Shown here piece after piece: positions 9,718 through 19,060 of a stretch of DNA of 64,000 bases. This DNA is from Gammaproteobacteria bacterium. GTDB taxonomy: Bacteria > Pseudomonadota > Gammaproteobacteria > Enterobacterales > Neiellaceae. Positions within the stretch are counted from its first letter, which is position 1; every line of letters begins with the position of its first letter. Below the pieces are notes generated by a model. That model had not been told where the DNA came from. It saw only the letters and a program-made list of their open reading frames with translations, and ran no database searches. The DNA is taken from assembly GCA_017425245.1 (NCBI GenBank), contig JAFOOX010000051.1, forward strand, positions 35,420-99,419, read 5' to 3'. The translations under genes were made by a program, and so were the position numbers.

Positions 9718-10986
9718 GTGAAAAATCGTTGGCTGATCGCGACCGCCGCTGTCGGTATCCATATCTGCATCGGCTCTGCCTACGCGTGGAGCGTATTTTC
9801 CAAGCCGCTACAAGACGCCTTTGGCTGGAATCTGAAAGAGGCCAACTTCTCCTTTGGCTTGGCGATCCTGTTCCTCGGCCTCTCCGCTGCAGTGATGGGC
9901 CATTTCGTTGAAAAGCGCGGCCCCCGCATCTCTGGCATGGTATCGGCACTGTGCTGGTGTGGCGGCTTGGCCTTGGCAGGACTTGGCGCCAAGCTTGGCA
10001 ACATCTGGTTGCTCTACCTCGGCTACGGGGTCTTAGGCGGCATTGGCTTGGGTACTGGCTACGTCGCCCCGGTATCCACCCTGATGAAATGGTTCCCTGA
10101 CCGGCGCGGTCTGGCTACCGGCATGGCGATCATGGGCTTTGGCTTTGCCTCGATGATTGCCGGGCCGCTAATGGCCGAGCTGATCATCCTGTTCGGTATC
10201 GCTGAAACCTTCTGGATCATGGCAGCGATCTACTTTGTGGTAATGATGGCGTCGGCTCAGTATCTCGAACCGCCGGCCAAAGACTGGGCCCCTGCTGGCT
10301 TCCACGAGATGGTGGCGGCTGGCAAAAAGAAAGCGGCGATCGACTTGATGCCGATGACCGCCAATGAAGCGGTCAAAACCCGCCCCTTCTACGGCTTGTG
10401 GGTCATGATGTTCATCAACATCACCTGCGGCATCGCGGTGATCTCGGTGGCTTCGCCGCTCGCTCAGGAGGTGACGGGCATGAGCGCTATCGCTGCCGGT
10501 GCCATCGTCGGCCTGATTGGCCTGTTCAATGGCGTTGGTCGTATCGCCTGGGCTTCAGCCTCGGACTGGCTGACCCGCCCAACGACCTACATCATCTTCT
10601 TCGCACTGCAGATCTTCGCCTTTTTTGTCCTGCCATCACTGACCGATGTGCTGCTGTTCCAGATCGTGCTCTACGCCATCATGACCTGCTACGGCGGCGG
10701 CTTTGCCACCCTGCCGGCCTACATTGGTGATCTTTTTGGCACCAAGCAGGTCAGCGCGATCCACGGTTATGTGCTCACTGCTTGGGCTCTAGCCGGTATG
10801 GTCGGCTCCACCGCCGCCTCGATCCTGCGTGATGCCACCGGCAGCTACAGCATGATGATGAAGGTATTTGCCGGCGTCTTTATCCTGGCGCTGCTGGTAT
10901 CCATCGCCATGAAAGTGTTCGTCAGCCGTAAACTGGCCGAGCGCCAGCTACGCCTTGATGGCAGCGCACAGATCGCCACCAGCTAA
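9718..10986 (+). CDS. OFA-family MFS transporter (oxalate/formate antiporter type)
   Basis: 422 residues from GTG 9718, which has GGAG five bases upstream and gives the family-typical start MKNRWLIATAAVGIHI. The next residues (GSAYAWSVF) and the GGIGLGTGYVAPVSTLMKWF block are hallmarks of OFA major facilitators. Twelve hydrophobic segments are visible, with the MFS loop FPDRRGLATG between helices. OFA members exchange small carboxylates; the substrate here is not determinable, and neighbours give no metabolic hint. An upstream ATG at 9616 is an alternative start. A terminator hairpin follows the stop. Confidence 0.9.
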   Translation: MKNRWLIATAAVGIHICIGSAYAWSVFSKPLQDAFGWNLKEANFSFGLAILFLGLSAAVMGHFVEKRGPRISGMVSALCWCGGLALAGLGAKLGNIWLLYLGYGVLGGIGLGTGYVAPVSTLMKWFPDRRGLATGMAIMGFGFASMIAGPLMAELIILFGIAETFWIMAAIYFVVMMASAQYLEPPAKDWAPAGFHEMVAAGKKKAAIDLMPMTANEAVKTRPFYGLWVMMFINITCGIAVISVASPLAQEVTGMSAIAAGAIVGLIGLFNGVGRIAWASASDWLTRPTTYIIFFALQIFAFFVLPSLTDVLLFQIVLYAIMTCYGGGFATLPAYIGDLFGTKQVSAIHGYVLTAWALAGMVGSTAASILRDATGSYSMMMKVFAGVFILALLVSIAMKVFVSRKLAERQLRLDGSAQIATS

Positions 10987-11009
10987 ATCTCAAGCGCACC
11001 AACAACAAC

Positions 11010-11034
11010 GGCCAGCAATGCTGGCCATTTTCTT
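11010..11034. terminator. Bidirectional rho-independent terminator
   Basis: GGCCAGC-AAT-GCTGGCC (11010-11026) is a perfect seven-base stem followed by ATTTTCTT. It lies between the convergent transporter and nspC genes, 23 bases after the transporter stop. Confidence 0.75.
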
Positions 11035-11046
11035 GTTAACTACCGC

Positions 11047-12201
11047 TCAGGACAAGCGATTCTTGTAATCCTCATAGCCGAAACGGCGCACGACCTGCAG
11101 GCCGCTGGCGTCGCGCCAGATGGCGATGGCGGGATGGGGCACACCGTTGAAGGTGGTGGTCTTGACCATGGTGTAGTGGATCATGTCCTCGAACACGATC
11201 TTGTCACCGACGCTCAACGGCGCATCGAACGACCAGTCACCGATAAAATCGCCCGACAGGCAGCTGTTGCCGCCGATGCGGTAGGTGGGCAGATCGGCCA
11301 CTGGCTCGTGGTGGGCACCCCGGATGCGCGGCTTGTAGGGCATCTCCAGACAGTCCGGCATATGGGCGGTGAAGCTGACATCGAGAATGGCGGTCTGAAT
11401 GCCACGGTTCTCGACGATATCCACCACTTCGGCGACCAGCACCCCGGTTTCCCAGCCGAAGGCGCTGCCGGGCTCGAGGATCACCTGCATCCCCCACTTG
11501 GCGCGAAAGGCGGTCAGCACCCGCACCAGCCGCTCGACGTCATAGCCCTTACGGGTCATCAAATGGCCGCCGCCCATGTTGAACCATTTGATCTTGCCAA
11601 GATAACTGCCGAACTTGGCCTCAATCGCCGCCAGCGCGTGTTCCAGATCTTCGGCGCTCGACTCGCACAGGGCATGAAAGTGCAGGCCGTCGATGCCGGC
11701 CGGCAGTTCAGCCGGCAGCTGCTCCACCGCCACCCCGAGGCGTGAGCCGGGGGCGCAGGGGTTGTAGAGATCGGTGGCCACCACCGCGAATTCGGGGTTG
11801 ATGCGCAGACCGAGCGAGATTTGGCGGCCAGCGCGCTGCTCGAAAGCGCGCACCAGCGGCTCAAAGCGCTCGAACTGGGCCAGCGAATTGAAGGTGATAT
11901 GGCTGCTGAACTGGCAGATCTCGTCGAACTCGCGCTCGACGTAGGCCGGGCTGTAGGTGTGGGCCAGGCTCTTCATCTCCTCAAACGCCAGCCGCGCTTC
12001 GTGCGGTGAGCTGGCGGTGGCGCCGCGCACATATTCACGCACCACCGGGAAGCTGCTCCACATGGCAAAGCCTTTGAAGGCGACGATGATCTCCACCCCG
12101 GCGCGCTCGGCCACCGAGCGGATCAGCTGCAGGTTATTGCGCAGCAGTTGCTCATCCAGCACATAGCAGGGGGATGGAACCTGATTGATATCGATGGCCA
12201 T
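11047..12201 (-). CDS. nspC: Carboxynorspermidine/carboxyspermidine decarboxylase
   Basis: 384 residues, a normal length. It is a fold-type III PLP decarboxylase related to alanine racemase; the PLP Lys is in VAFKGFAMW, and LGLRINPE and CESSAEDLEHAL are family blocks. It removes CO2 from carboxy(nor)spermidine, the last step of the alternative polyamine route known from Vibrio. A GAGGAG ribosome site lies eight bases before ATG 12201. The upstream gene encodes the preceding enzyme, so the pathway is complete apart from diaminopropane supply. Confidence 0.95.
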   Translation of the reverse strand: MAIDINQVPSPCYVLDEQLLRNNLQLIRSVAERAGVEIIVAFKGFAMWSSFPVVREYVRGATASSPHEARLAFEEMKSLAHTYSPAYVEREFDEICQFSSHITFNSLAQFERFEPLVRAFEQRAGRQISLGLRINPEFAVVATDLYNPCAPGSRLGVAVEQLPAELPAGIDGLHFHALCESSAEDLEHALAAIEAKFGSYLGKIKWFNMGGGHLMTRKGYDVERLVRVLTAFRAKWGMQVILEPGSAFGWETGVLVAEVVDIVENRGIQTAILDVSFTAHMPDCLEMPYKPRIRGAHHEPVADLPTYRIGGNSCLSGDFIGDWSFDAPLSVGDKIVFEDMIHYTMVKTTTFNGVPHPAIAIWRDASGLQVVRRFGYEDYKNRLS

Positions 12202-12243
12202 GACCGTTACTCCTCAACCGCGCCCGCGGCGCGCCCAAACAAA

Positions 12244-12272
12244 TGCCGGCTTCCCCGCAAAGGGAAACCGGC
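12244..12272 (-). promoter_or_regulatory. Intercistronic hairpin between polyamine genes
   Basis: On the minus strand GCCGGTTTCCC and GGGAAGCCGGC can pair around a TTTGCG loop in the 104-base gap between the synthase and nspC. The downstream tract (ATTTGTTTG) is only moderately T-rich. It could be a partial terminator or RNA-processing element that sets the ratio of the two enzymes. Confidence 0.5.
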
Positions 12273-12305
12273 AATGGCTTCTAGCTGACAATCCGCAGCG
12301 GCGGA

Positions 12306-13499
12306 TTACAGCTCGAGATCGACGTTGTGCAGCTCAACCCAGGGCAGGCCGTGCTTGTTCAGCTCGTCCATGAACGGGTCCGGGTTGAACTCTTCAACGT
12401 TGTAGACGCCCGGCTTCTTCCACTTGCCCTGCAGGTACATCATGGCGCCGATCATCGCCGGCACGCCGGTGGTGTAGCTCACACCCTGGGTACCAGTTTC
12501 GTCGTAGGCGACCTGATGGCTGCAGTTGTTGTAGACGTAGTAGGTCTTCTCCTGACCATCCTTGAGGCCGCGAATACGGCAGCCGATGGAGGTCCAGCCG
12601 GTGTAGTTCTCGCCCAGATCACCCGGGTTAGGCAGCACTGCCTTCAAGAACTGGATCGGCACGATCTCGACACCGTTGTAGATGATCGGATCGATGCGGG
12701 CCATGCCGATGTTCTGGATGACGCGCAGGTGGGTCAGGTACTCCTGGCCGAAGGTCATCCAGAAGCGGGCACGCTTCAGGGTCGGGAAGTTCTTGACCAG
12801 CGATTCGAGCTCTTCGTGATAGATCACATAGGACTCTTTCGGGCCGATATCCGGATAGTTCAGCGGCTGGTGGATCTCGTGCGGCTCGGTCTCCACCCAC
12901 TGGCCGTTTTCCCAGTATTTACCTTTCTGGGTCACTTCGCGGATGTTGATCTCCGGGTTGAAGTTGGTGGCAAAGGCCTTGCCATGGTCGCCGGCGTTGC
13001 AGTCGACGATGTCCAGATACTGGATCTCGTCGAAGTGGTGCTTGGCCGCATAGGCGGTGTAGACCGAGGTGACACCCGGATCGAAGCCGCAACCGAGGAT
13101 GGCGGTGAGACCAGCCTGCTCGAAGCGCTCCTTGTAGGCCCACTGCCAGGAATACTGGAACTTGGCCTCGTCTTTCGGCTCGTAGTTGGCCGTGTCGAGG
13201 TAAGAGACGCCGCACTCCAGACAGGCATCCATGATGGTCAGGTCCTGATAGGGCAGGGCCACGTTGACCACCAGATCCGGCTTGAAGCTGTTAATCAGCG
13301 CCACCAGTTCAGGCACATTGTCCGCATCGACCTGAGCGGTCTGGATGCGGTTACCACCGACGCGCGCCGCGATGGCGTCGCATTTGCTCTTGGTGCGGCT
13401 CGCCAGCAGGATCTCGGAGAACACCTCCGGCAGACCGGCCATTTTCACAGCCACGACGGTGCCAACACCACCAGCCCCAATGATAAGAACTTTGCCCAT
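12306..13499 (-). CDS. Carboxynorspermidine synthase (saccharopine dehydrogenase family)
   Basis: 397 residues. The N-terminal NAD(P) Rossmann motif is MGKVLIIGAGGVGTVVA, followed by the saccharopine-dehydrogenase-like domain (LGCGFDPGVTSVYTAYA). It condenses aspartate semialdehyde with diaminopropane or putrescine to the carboxylated polyamine, which NspC then decarboxylates. It is the first gene of a two-gene operon with its own clear promoter, and GGAAG precedes the ATG. The match to the CASDH branch rests on the nspC partner; lysine-pathway saccharopine dehydrogenase is the alternative but is not expected here. Confidence 0.93.
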   Translation of the reverse strand: MGKVLIIGAGGVGTVVAVKMAGLPEVFSEILLASRTKSKCDAIAARVGGNRIQTAQVDADNVPELVALINSFKPDLVVNVALPYQDLTIMDACLECGVSYLDTANYEPKDEAKFQYSWQWAYKERFEQAGLTAILGCGFDPGVTSVYTAYAAKHHFDEIQYLDIVDCNAGDHGKAFATNFNPEINIREVTQKGKYWENGQWVETEPHEIHQPLNYPDIGPKESYVIYHEELESLVKNFPTLKRARFWMTFGQEYLTHLRVIQNIGMARIDPIIYNGVEIVPIQFLKAVLPNPGDLGENYTGWTSIGCRIRGLKDGQEKTYYVYNNCSHQVAYDETGTQGVSYTTGVPAMIGAMMYLQGKWKKPGVYNVEEFNPDPFMDELNKHGLPWVELHNVDLEL

Positions 13500-13542
13500 T
13501 TCTTCCGGTCTTCACTCTGGTTAAAGGGAAAAAGAGGTGTGC

Positions 13543-13571
13543 GGTATAAGGCATCCTCGACCACAAGTCAA
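13543..13571 (-). promoter_or_regulatory. Sigma-70 promoter of the polyamine operon
   Basis: On the minus strand TTGACT (-35), a 17-base spacer and TATACC (-10) lie about 45 bases upstream of the carboxynorspermidine synthase start. Confidence 0.65.
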
Positions 13572-13646
13572 ACAGCGCTCTGTGACCGGCCGATGACAGT
13601 CTTCAGCTAGCCGCCAGTACAACGCTAATAACGCAATTCAACAACC

Positions 13647-14228
13647 TCAACGAAGCGCCGCTGCAAGCTTGCTGACCTTGGACAGCCAGCGCTGGCGTTG
13701 CTCTGGGGTGCTGCCGCGCACCGGGCCAAAGCTGTGGATCTGAACGGGGCGGATGCCGCAGAACTCAAGGATGGTGCGCTTCATCTGGTGATGGCCCGGC
13801 ATGTGGTTGATGAAGCGGTAATACCAGGGGGGTGAGTCCATAGTCACCAGCAGCTGGGCCGAGCGGCCACTGAGTAACTTGTCCCACAGGCTGGAACCCG
13901 TGCGGTACTTGAAAGCGAATCCGGGCAGAAATACCCGGTCGATAAAACCTTTGAGCAGGGCCGGCATGCCCCCCCACCAGGTGGGATAGACCAACAGCAG
14001 ATGGTCGGCCCACAGGATCGCCTGCTGGGCAGCCAGCAGATCCGGCTCCAGCTCTTGAGGCTGGCCATAGCCATGGTGCAACAGCGGGTCGAACTGCAGC
14101 TGGCCCACTGCCAACCAGCGCACCTCATGGCCCGCCTGCTCTGCTGCCTGACGATAGGCCGTGGCCAGTGCCGCGCACAAGCTATCGACGCATGAGTGCC
14201 CCAGCACCACTAGTACCTTACGTTTCAT
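13647..14228 (-). CDS. NAD(P)H quinone reductase, flavodoxin-like fold
   Basis: 193 residues of the NQO1/MdaB/KefF-like family: KVLVVLGHSCVDSLC at the phosphate-binding loop and VYPTWWGGMPALLKGFIDRV, the typical FMN/FAD and subunit contact block. Likely a two-electron quinone or nitro reductase in the cytoplasm. The start has AGGGA upstream. It lies just downstream of, and in the same direction as, the RND efflux genes (34-base gap), so it may be co-expressed as part of a stress or xenobiotic response; that link is inference. Confidence 0.88.
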   Translation of the reverse strand: MKRKVLVVLGHSCVDSLCAALATAYRQAAEQAGHEVRWLAVGQLQFDPLLHHGYGQPQELEPDLLAAQQAILWADHLLLVYPTWWGGMPALLKGFIDRVFLPGFAFKYRTGSSLWDKLLSGRSAQLLVTMDSPPWYYRFINHMPGHHQMKRTILEFCGIRPVQIHSFGPVRGSTPEQRQRWLSKVSKLAAALR

Positions 14229-14262
14229 TCATATCCCTCCGTGGCTGTGTTGGTAGTCGGTT

Positions 14263-17200
14263 TCACGCGGCATCCTGTAGTTTAACTTCGCCTGCGGTCA
14301 GTGCTGGCTGGCGGCGCTGCCGCCACCAATGATCGACATTGGCACCAACCATTAACAGGCAGGGGGTCAGTACCAGAGTCAGCACAGTGGCGAAGGTCAG
14401 GCCGCCGGCAATGGCGGTGGCCAGCTGCGACCACCACTGAGTCGAAGGGCCCCCCACCTCAACGGTGCGCTTGATTAGATCGATGTTGACCTGCAGCACC
14501 ATCGGCATCAGGCCCAGAATGGTGGTGCTGGTGGTCAACAGCACCGGCCGCAGGCGCTGAGCCCCTGTGCGTAGCAGCGCCTCACGCGCTGCCATTCCTT
14601 CAGCGCGCAACAAATTGTAGGTGTCGATCAAAATGATGTTGTTGTTAACCACGATGCCGGCCAGCGAGATCACCCCAATACCCGACATGACGATGCCAAA
14701 GGGTTGCTGCAGCAACAGCATGCCCAGTAGCACTCCCACCGTCGACAGCACTACCGCACTCAGGATCAGCAAGGTCTGGTAGTAGCTGTTGAACTGGGCC
14801 ACCAGAATGATGGTCATGATGAACAGCGCCACCAGAAAGGCCTTTTCGAGAAACAGCGAGGATTCATCCTGCTCTTCGTTCTCGCCCCGATAGTTGACCA
14901 CCACCCGCGGATCGAGGTTGAGGGTGGGTAGCAGCTTCTGCAACCGCGGCAGCTCGGTGGCCAGCAGGCGCCCCTCTTTCATGTCTGCGCTGACGGTGAT
15001 CACCCGCCGTGAATCGACGCGGCGGATGGTATCGGTCTTGGGCTTGGCCACCCGCTCGACAAAATTGCTGACCGGCACCAGCCCGCGTTCGGACAGCACC
15101 CGCAAGCCATCGAGCCGTTCCAGATGGCGCTGCTCAGCCGGAAAGCGCACCCGGATATCCAGCTCATAATCGACATCATCGGGGCGGTACTCGCCCAGCT
15201 TGAGGCCATTGGTCACCAGCTGCACCGATGCCCCAAGCAGCGCGGCATCGGCACCAAAACGGGCGGCATCGGCGCGATCCACCTGCAGCTGCCACTCGAT
15301 GCCCGGTTTGGTGGCGTCATCGTCGATGTTGGTAAAGCCACCGTTCTCCTCCAACGCCAAGCGCACCGTCTTGACCGCATCATTGACCAGCTGCGGATAG
15401 CGACTGGAAAGCTCTACTTCCAGCGCCTTGCCACCACCGGGACCGTTTTCGTCCTTGCGCAGTTCGATCTCGACCCCAGCCATGTCGGCGGTACGCTGGC
15501 GCACCTCGTCGATGATCTGATCGGCGGGCCGGCGCTGGTCCCAATCCACCAGATTGAGGCGCAGGTAGCCCACCCGCTCGCCGCGACGGCCACTGTTGCC
15601 GGTGCGCGAGTAGAGACTTTCGATCTCCTGCATGTCGAGAATGCGTGCCTCGACCTGCTTCATCAGCCGGTCTTTTTCGTCGATCGACAGATCGCCGTGG
15701 GAACGAATCACCATGTTGACGCCGGCCGGTTCCACCTGCGGGAAGAACTCGATACCGGCGTTATGACGGGCAAACAGCACCACCACCGCCACAGCCGTGA
15801 TCAACGCCACCGTCAGCCAGGCCCCGGGGCGGGCCAGGGCCCCGTCCAGCACCTTGACGTAACCGCCGGTAAAACCATCGACATGGCGGATATCGCCGCT
15901 TTCGGCATCTTCCAGCTGATGGCGCTCGTGCTCGGAGATCTGGCGCGGCTTGCCGATCAGCGAGCCCAGCGTCGGTACGAACAGCAGGGCCATAAACAGC
16001 GAGGCAGTGAGGGTGACGATCAGGGTGATCGGCAGGTACTTCATGAACTCGCCCATGATCCCGGGCCAGAAGATCAAGGGCGCAAAGGCGGCCAAGGTAG
16101 TGGCGGTGGACGCAATAATTGGCCAGGCCATGCGCCGTGCCGCCAGACTATAAGCCTCGCGTCTGTCCATCCCCTCGGCCATACAACGGTCGGCAAACTC
16201 GGTGACCACAATCACCCCGTCCACCAGCATGCCCACCGCCATGATCAGGGCAAAAAGCACCACGATGTTGATGGTGTAGCCCATCACCCCAAGGATCAGG
16301 ATGCCGGCCAAAAAAGAGCCAGGAATGGCCACCGCCACCAGGGCGGCACTGCGCACACCGAGAAAGGCGATGACCACGATCACCACCAGAATTACTGCCG
16401 ACACCACGTTGTTCTGCAGGTCGTGGAGCATGTCCCTGACCTCTTCCGACATGTCATTGGTGTAGGTCACCTGCACATGCGCAGGGAACAGCTGTTTAGC
16501 GCCATCAACAATGGCCCGCACCTTCTCCACCGTAGTCAGGATGTTCTCACCGGTGCGCTTTTTCACCTCCAGCGACAGCGCTGGCTCGCCATTAAGACGG
16601 GCATAACTGTTGGCATCCTTGAACGAGCGGCGTACATCGGCCACGTCAGCAAAGGTGATCAGCCGTTCGCCCACCGCCTTGATCGGCAGCTTCAGCACAT
16701 CCTCCAGATCCTCGAACACGGCCGGCACCTTGACCGCATGACGGCCGACGCCGGTATCCATGTTGCCCGCCGCCACCAGCTGGTTGTTGCGTGACAGCAG
16801 CTCATAGATATCGCCTTGGTTGAGGTTGTAACTCTCCAGCAGCAGCGGATCGACGATGATCTCCACCATCTCCTCACGCTCGCCAGCCAGCTCCACCTCC
16901 AGCACTTCCGGCAGCGCCTCCAGCCTGTCGCGCAGATCACGGCCGAGCTGCACCAGAGTGCGCTCCGGCACATCACCGGAGAGGATGACGGTGATGGTGG
17001 GGTTCTCGTCCTCCATCTTGATCTCTTCGATCACCGGCTCTTCGGCCCCTTCCGGCAGCTTGGCCTTGGCCAGGGTGACGCGATCGCGCACATCGGCCAG
17101 CACCGCCTTGGGGTCCATACCGGCCATAAACTCGATCAGCACCGAGCCATGGCCCTCGCTGGCGGTCGACTCCATCTGCTTGATGCCCGACAGGCCACGC

Positions 17201-17415
17201 AGCTCGTTCTCCATCGGCCGCAGCAACATGCGCTCGGCATCCTCCGGCGAGATGCCGTCATGAACAATGGAGATGTAGATGTAGGGGATCACCACATCAG
17301 GGTTGGCTTCTTTGGGAATCGCCCGGTAGGTCAGGATGCCGCTCACCAGCAGCAGCACCAGAATCGCCAGCGTAGTGCGGGCGCGCAGCATCGCCGCAGA
17401 GATGAAACTGATCAT
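14263..17415 (-). CDS. RND efflux transporter permease
   Basis: 1050 residues with two repeats of one plus five TM helices and two large periplasmic loops, as in AcrB. The TM4 motif reads GMLVDGVIVVTEF. AcrB has paired Asp407/Asp408; this protein keeps one Asp followed by Gly, as seen in a subfamily of RND pumps distant from AcrB. It forms a proton-driven tripartite pump with the adaptor encoded 12 bases upstream. No outer-membrane channel gene is present, so a TolC encoded elsewhere must serve. The substrate is unknown. Confidence 0.94.
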   Translation of the reverse strand: MISFISAAMLRARTTLAILVLLLVSGILTYRAIPKEANPDVVIPYIYISIVHDGISPEDAERMLLRPMENELRGLSGIKQMESTASEGHGSVLIEFMAGMDPKAVLADVRDRVTLAKAKLPEGAEEPVIEEIKMEDENPTITVILSGDVPERTLVQLGRDLRDRLEALPEVLEVELAGEREEMVEIIVDPLLLESYNLNQGDIYELLSRNNQLVAAGNMDTGVGRHAVKVPAVFEDLEDVLKLPIKAVGERLITFADVADVRRSFKDANSYARLNGEPALSLEVKKRTGENILTTVEKVRAIVDGAKQLFPAHVQVTYTNDMSEEVRDMLHDLQNNVVSAVILVVIVVIAFLGVRSAALVAVAIPGSFLAGILILGVMGYTINIVVLFALIMAVGMLVDGVIVVTEFADRCMAEGMDRREAYSLAARRMAWPIIASTATTLAAFAPLIFWPGIMGEFMKYLPITLIVTLTASLFMALLFVPTLGSLIGKPRQISEHERHQLEDAESGDIRHVDGFTGGYVKVLDGALARPGAWLTVALITAVAVVVLFARHNAGIEFFPQVEPAGVNMVIRSHGDLSIDEKDRLMKQVEARILDMQEIESLYSRTGNSGRRGERVGYLRLNLVDWDQRRPADQIIDEVRQRTADMAGVEIELRKDENGPGGGKALEVELSSRYPQLVNDAVKTVRLALEENGGFTNIDDDATKPGIEWQLQVDRADAARFGADAALLGASVQLVTNGLKLGEYRPDDVDYELDIRVRFPAEQRHLERLDGLRVLSERGLVPVSNFVERVAKPKTDTIRRVDSRRVITVSADMKEGRLLATELPRLQKLLPTLNLDPRVVVNYRGENEEQDESSLFLEKAFLVALFIMTIILVAQFNSYYQTLLILSAVVLSTVGVLLGMLLLQQPFGIVMSGIGVISLAGIVVNNNIILIDTYNLLRAEGMAAREALLRTGAQRLRPVLLTTSTTILGLMPMVLQVNIDLIKRTVEVGGPSTQWWSQLATAIAGGLTFATVLTLVLTPCLLMVGANVDHWWRQRRQPALTAGEVKLQDAA

Positions 17416-17427
17416 GGCCCGGCTCCC

Positions 17428-18507
17428 TTAGCGCTTGAACTCGGCAACCACCCGGTCACCGGCACGGACAAATCCCTGGCCCAGGGTGATGATGTCAATG
17501 TCCCGGCCCAGCCCGCTCAGCCACAGGCCATCGCGTTCTGACTTGACGATCTGCACCGGGGTGAAAGCGACGATGCTATCAACCACCGACTTGATACCGA
17601 TCCGTCCCTGTTCATCCAGAGCCAGCAGTGCTGGCGTCACCTTAATCGCCTCAGTCTGCCCCAGCGGCAGCAGAACTGCGCCTGATTGACCAGCGATCCA
17701 CTTGCCCTCGGAATTGGCAATCGCCACTTCGATATCAAAGGTGGCCGTGTCGGCATTGGCGACCCGTGACAGATAGCGCAGGGTTCCCGCCACGATCTGG
17801 CCATCCAGCAGCCTGACCCGCGCCGGTTGTCCAGGGCGAAGGGTAACCATGTGCTGCTCGGTGACACTGGCCTTGACCACCAGCGGATCAATGTCGTGCA
17901 CCCGGGCGATGGGATCGCCCACCGCCAGATAGTCACCCACCTCCACCAGTCGCTCGTTGAGCACTCCATCAAACGGGGCGCGGACGCTGGTGTTGGCCAA
18001 ATCCAGCTGCAGGCTGGCCACCGTCGCTTCGGCATCGACCAGATTGGCTTTGGCTTCGGCCAGCCGGGCGCGACCGGTGAAGCCCTTCTCATCGAGGCGA
18101 GCGGCACCATCAAACTCAATACGGCGCTGATCGAGCAGCGCCTGAGCGCGCGCCAGCTGCTGACGCAGATCGCGCTCATCGAGGCGCACCAGCACCTCCC
18201 CTTGCTTAACCAACGCCCCGCGCTCTACCGGCACCGCAACCACCCGCCCGCTCACTTCGGCGCCGAGGGTAGCCATCCGCTCCGCCTGAGTGCGGCCATA
18301 GAGCTCCACCTCTCGCTCAACTAGCGTCGCGGAAAAGTGCTTTACTTCAACCCGCGCCAGCGGCGCATCCTGACGTTCCACCAGCGGCGCTTCGGCTGGC
18401 GGAAAGAGCACCGCACTGGCGATGTAAAGGGTCAAAGCCAGCGCCAGTAAACCTGCGATCAGCCATGGCGATTTAAGCCGGTTGCCAGAAGTAATAACAG
18501 ATGACAT
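17428..18507 (-). CDS. RND efflux periplasmic adaptor subunit
   Basis: 359 residues from ATG 18507 (GGAG nine bases upstream; a second in-frame ATG at 18522 lacks a ribosome site). There is an N-terminal membrane anchor, then the barrel-sandwich halves (GEVLVRLDERDLRQQLARAQ and NTSVRAPFDGVLNERLVEVGDYL) around a short helical hairpin, then the beta-barrel and membrane-proximal domains. It is the first gene of the pump operon. Confidence 0.93.
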   Translation of the reverse strand: MSSVITSGNRLKSPWLIAGLLALALTLYIASAVLFPPAEAPLVERQDAPLARVEVKHFSATLVEREVELYGRTQAERMATLGAEVSGRVVAVPVERGALVKQGEVLVRLDERDLRQQLARAQALLDQRRIEFDGAARLDEKGFTGRARLAEAKANLVDAEATVASLQLDLANTSVRAPFDGVLNERLVEVGDYLAVGDPIARVHDIDPLVVKASVTEQHMVTLRPGQPARVRLLDGQIVAGTLRYLSRVANADTATFDIEVAIANSEGKWIAGQSGAVLLPLGQTEAIKVTPALLALDEQGRIGIKSVVDSIVAFTPVQIVKSERDGLWLSGLGRDIDIITLGQGFVRAGDRVVAEFKR

Positions 18508-18610
18508 GAGAAGTGACTCCATTCAGGGCGCGAACGACCCGGGAACAGCAGGGGATTAGCCTGCAGCATAGGGAAGGCGCAGATGACAAAGTGGGGCAAA
18601 GTGTTAACAA

Positions 18611-18645
18611 AAATATGAACACTGGCGCTCAGGAACAAGCGCCAG
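18611..18645 (-). terminator. Probable terminator after erpA
   Basis: On the minus strand CTGGCGC...GCGCCAG (18622-18645) forms a seven-base stem, followed a few bases later by ATATTTTTG. It lies 27 bases beyond the erpA stop. Confidence 0.5.
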
Positions 18646-18671
18646 CAACGGGACCAGCGGGCAGAGCGCCG

Positions 18672-19019
18672 TCAGACGCTAAACGAAGAGCCGCAGCCGC
18701 AAGTTGATTTGGCGTTGGGATTGGTGACATGGAAGCGGGAACCTTCCAGCCCCTCGCTGTAATCGACCTCGGCACCCAGCAGATACTGCAGGCTCATCGG
18801 GTCGACCACCAGCACCACCCCTTCCCGTTCGAGGGTGAAATCGCCATCGTTGACCTTCTCGTCGAAGGTAAAACCATACTGGAAGCCGGAGCAACCGCCA
18901 CCGCTGATATAAACCCGCAGCTTGAGGGCCGGATTGCTCTCTTCATCGATCAGCTGCTTCACCTTGCGGGCGGCAGATTCGCTAAAGGTCAGGGGCAGCG
19001 CCTCGGCTACGTCATTCAT
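18672..19019 (-). CDS. erpA: Iron-sulfur cluster insertion protein, A-type
   Basis: 115 residues. The three cluster-ligand cysteines are in [11 protein letters not shown] and STCGCGSSF at the C-terminus. It carries Fe-S clusters to apo-enzymes such as those of isoprenoid synthesis and respiration. The start is ATG 19019 ([20 protein letters not shown]) with GAGAGG upstream; a six-residue longer frame exists but lacks support. It lies 41 bases downstream of the DUF6776-like gene, probably co-transcribed. Confidence 0.96.
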   Translation of the reverse strand: MNDVAEALPLTFSESAARKVKQLIDEESNPALKLRVYISGGGCSGFQYGFTFDEKVNDGDFTLEREGVVLVVDPMSLQYLLGAEVDYSEGLEGSRFHVTNPNAKSTCGCGSSFSV

Positions 19020-19060
19020 CGGGGCCTCTCGCCTCAATCCGGTAATAGAACGGGATTATC

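Noticed and set aside
12327..13610. 427-codon ORF on the plus strand
   Set aside because: Antisense to carboxynorspermidine synthase; no motif or family resemblance.
15124..16794. 556-codon ORF on the plus strand
   Set aside because: Antisense shadow of the RND permease; the His/Gln-rich composition is typical of reversed GC-rich coding sequence.
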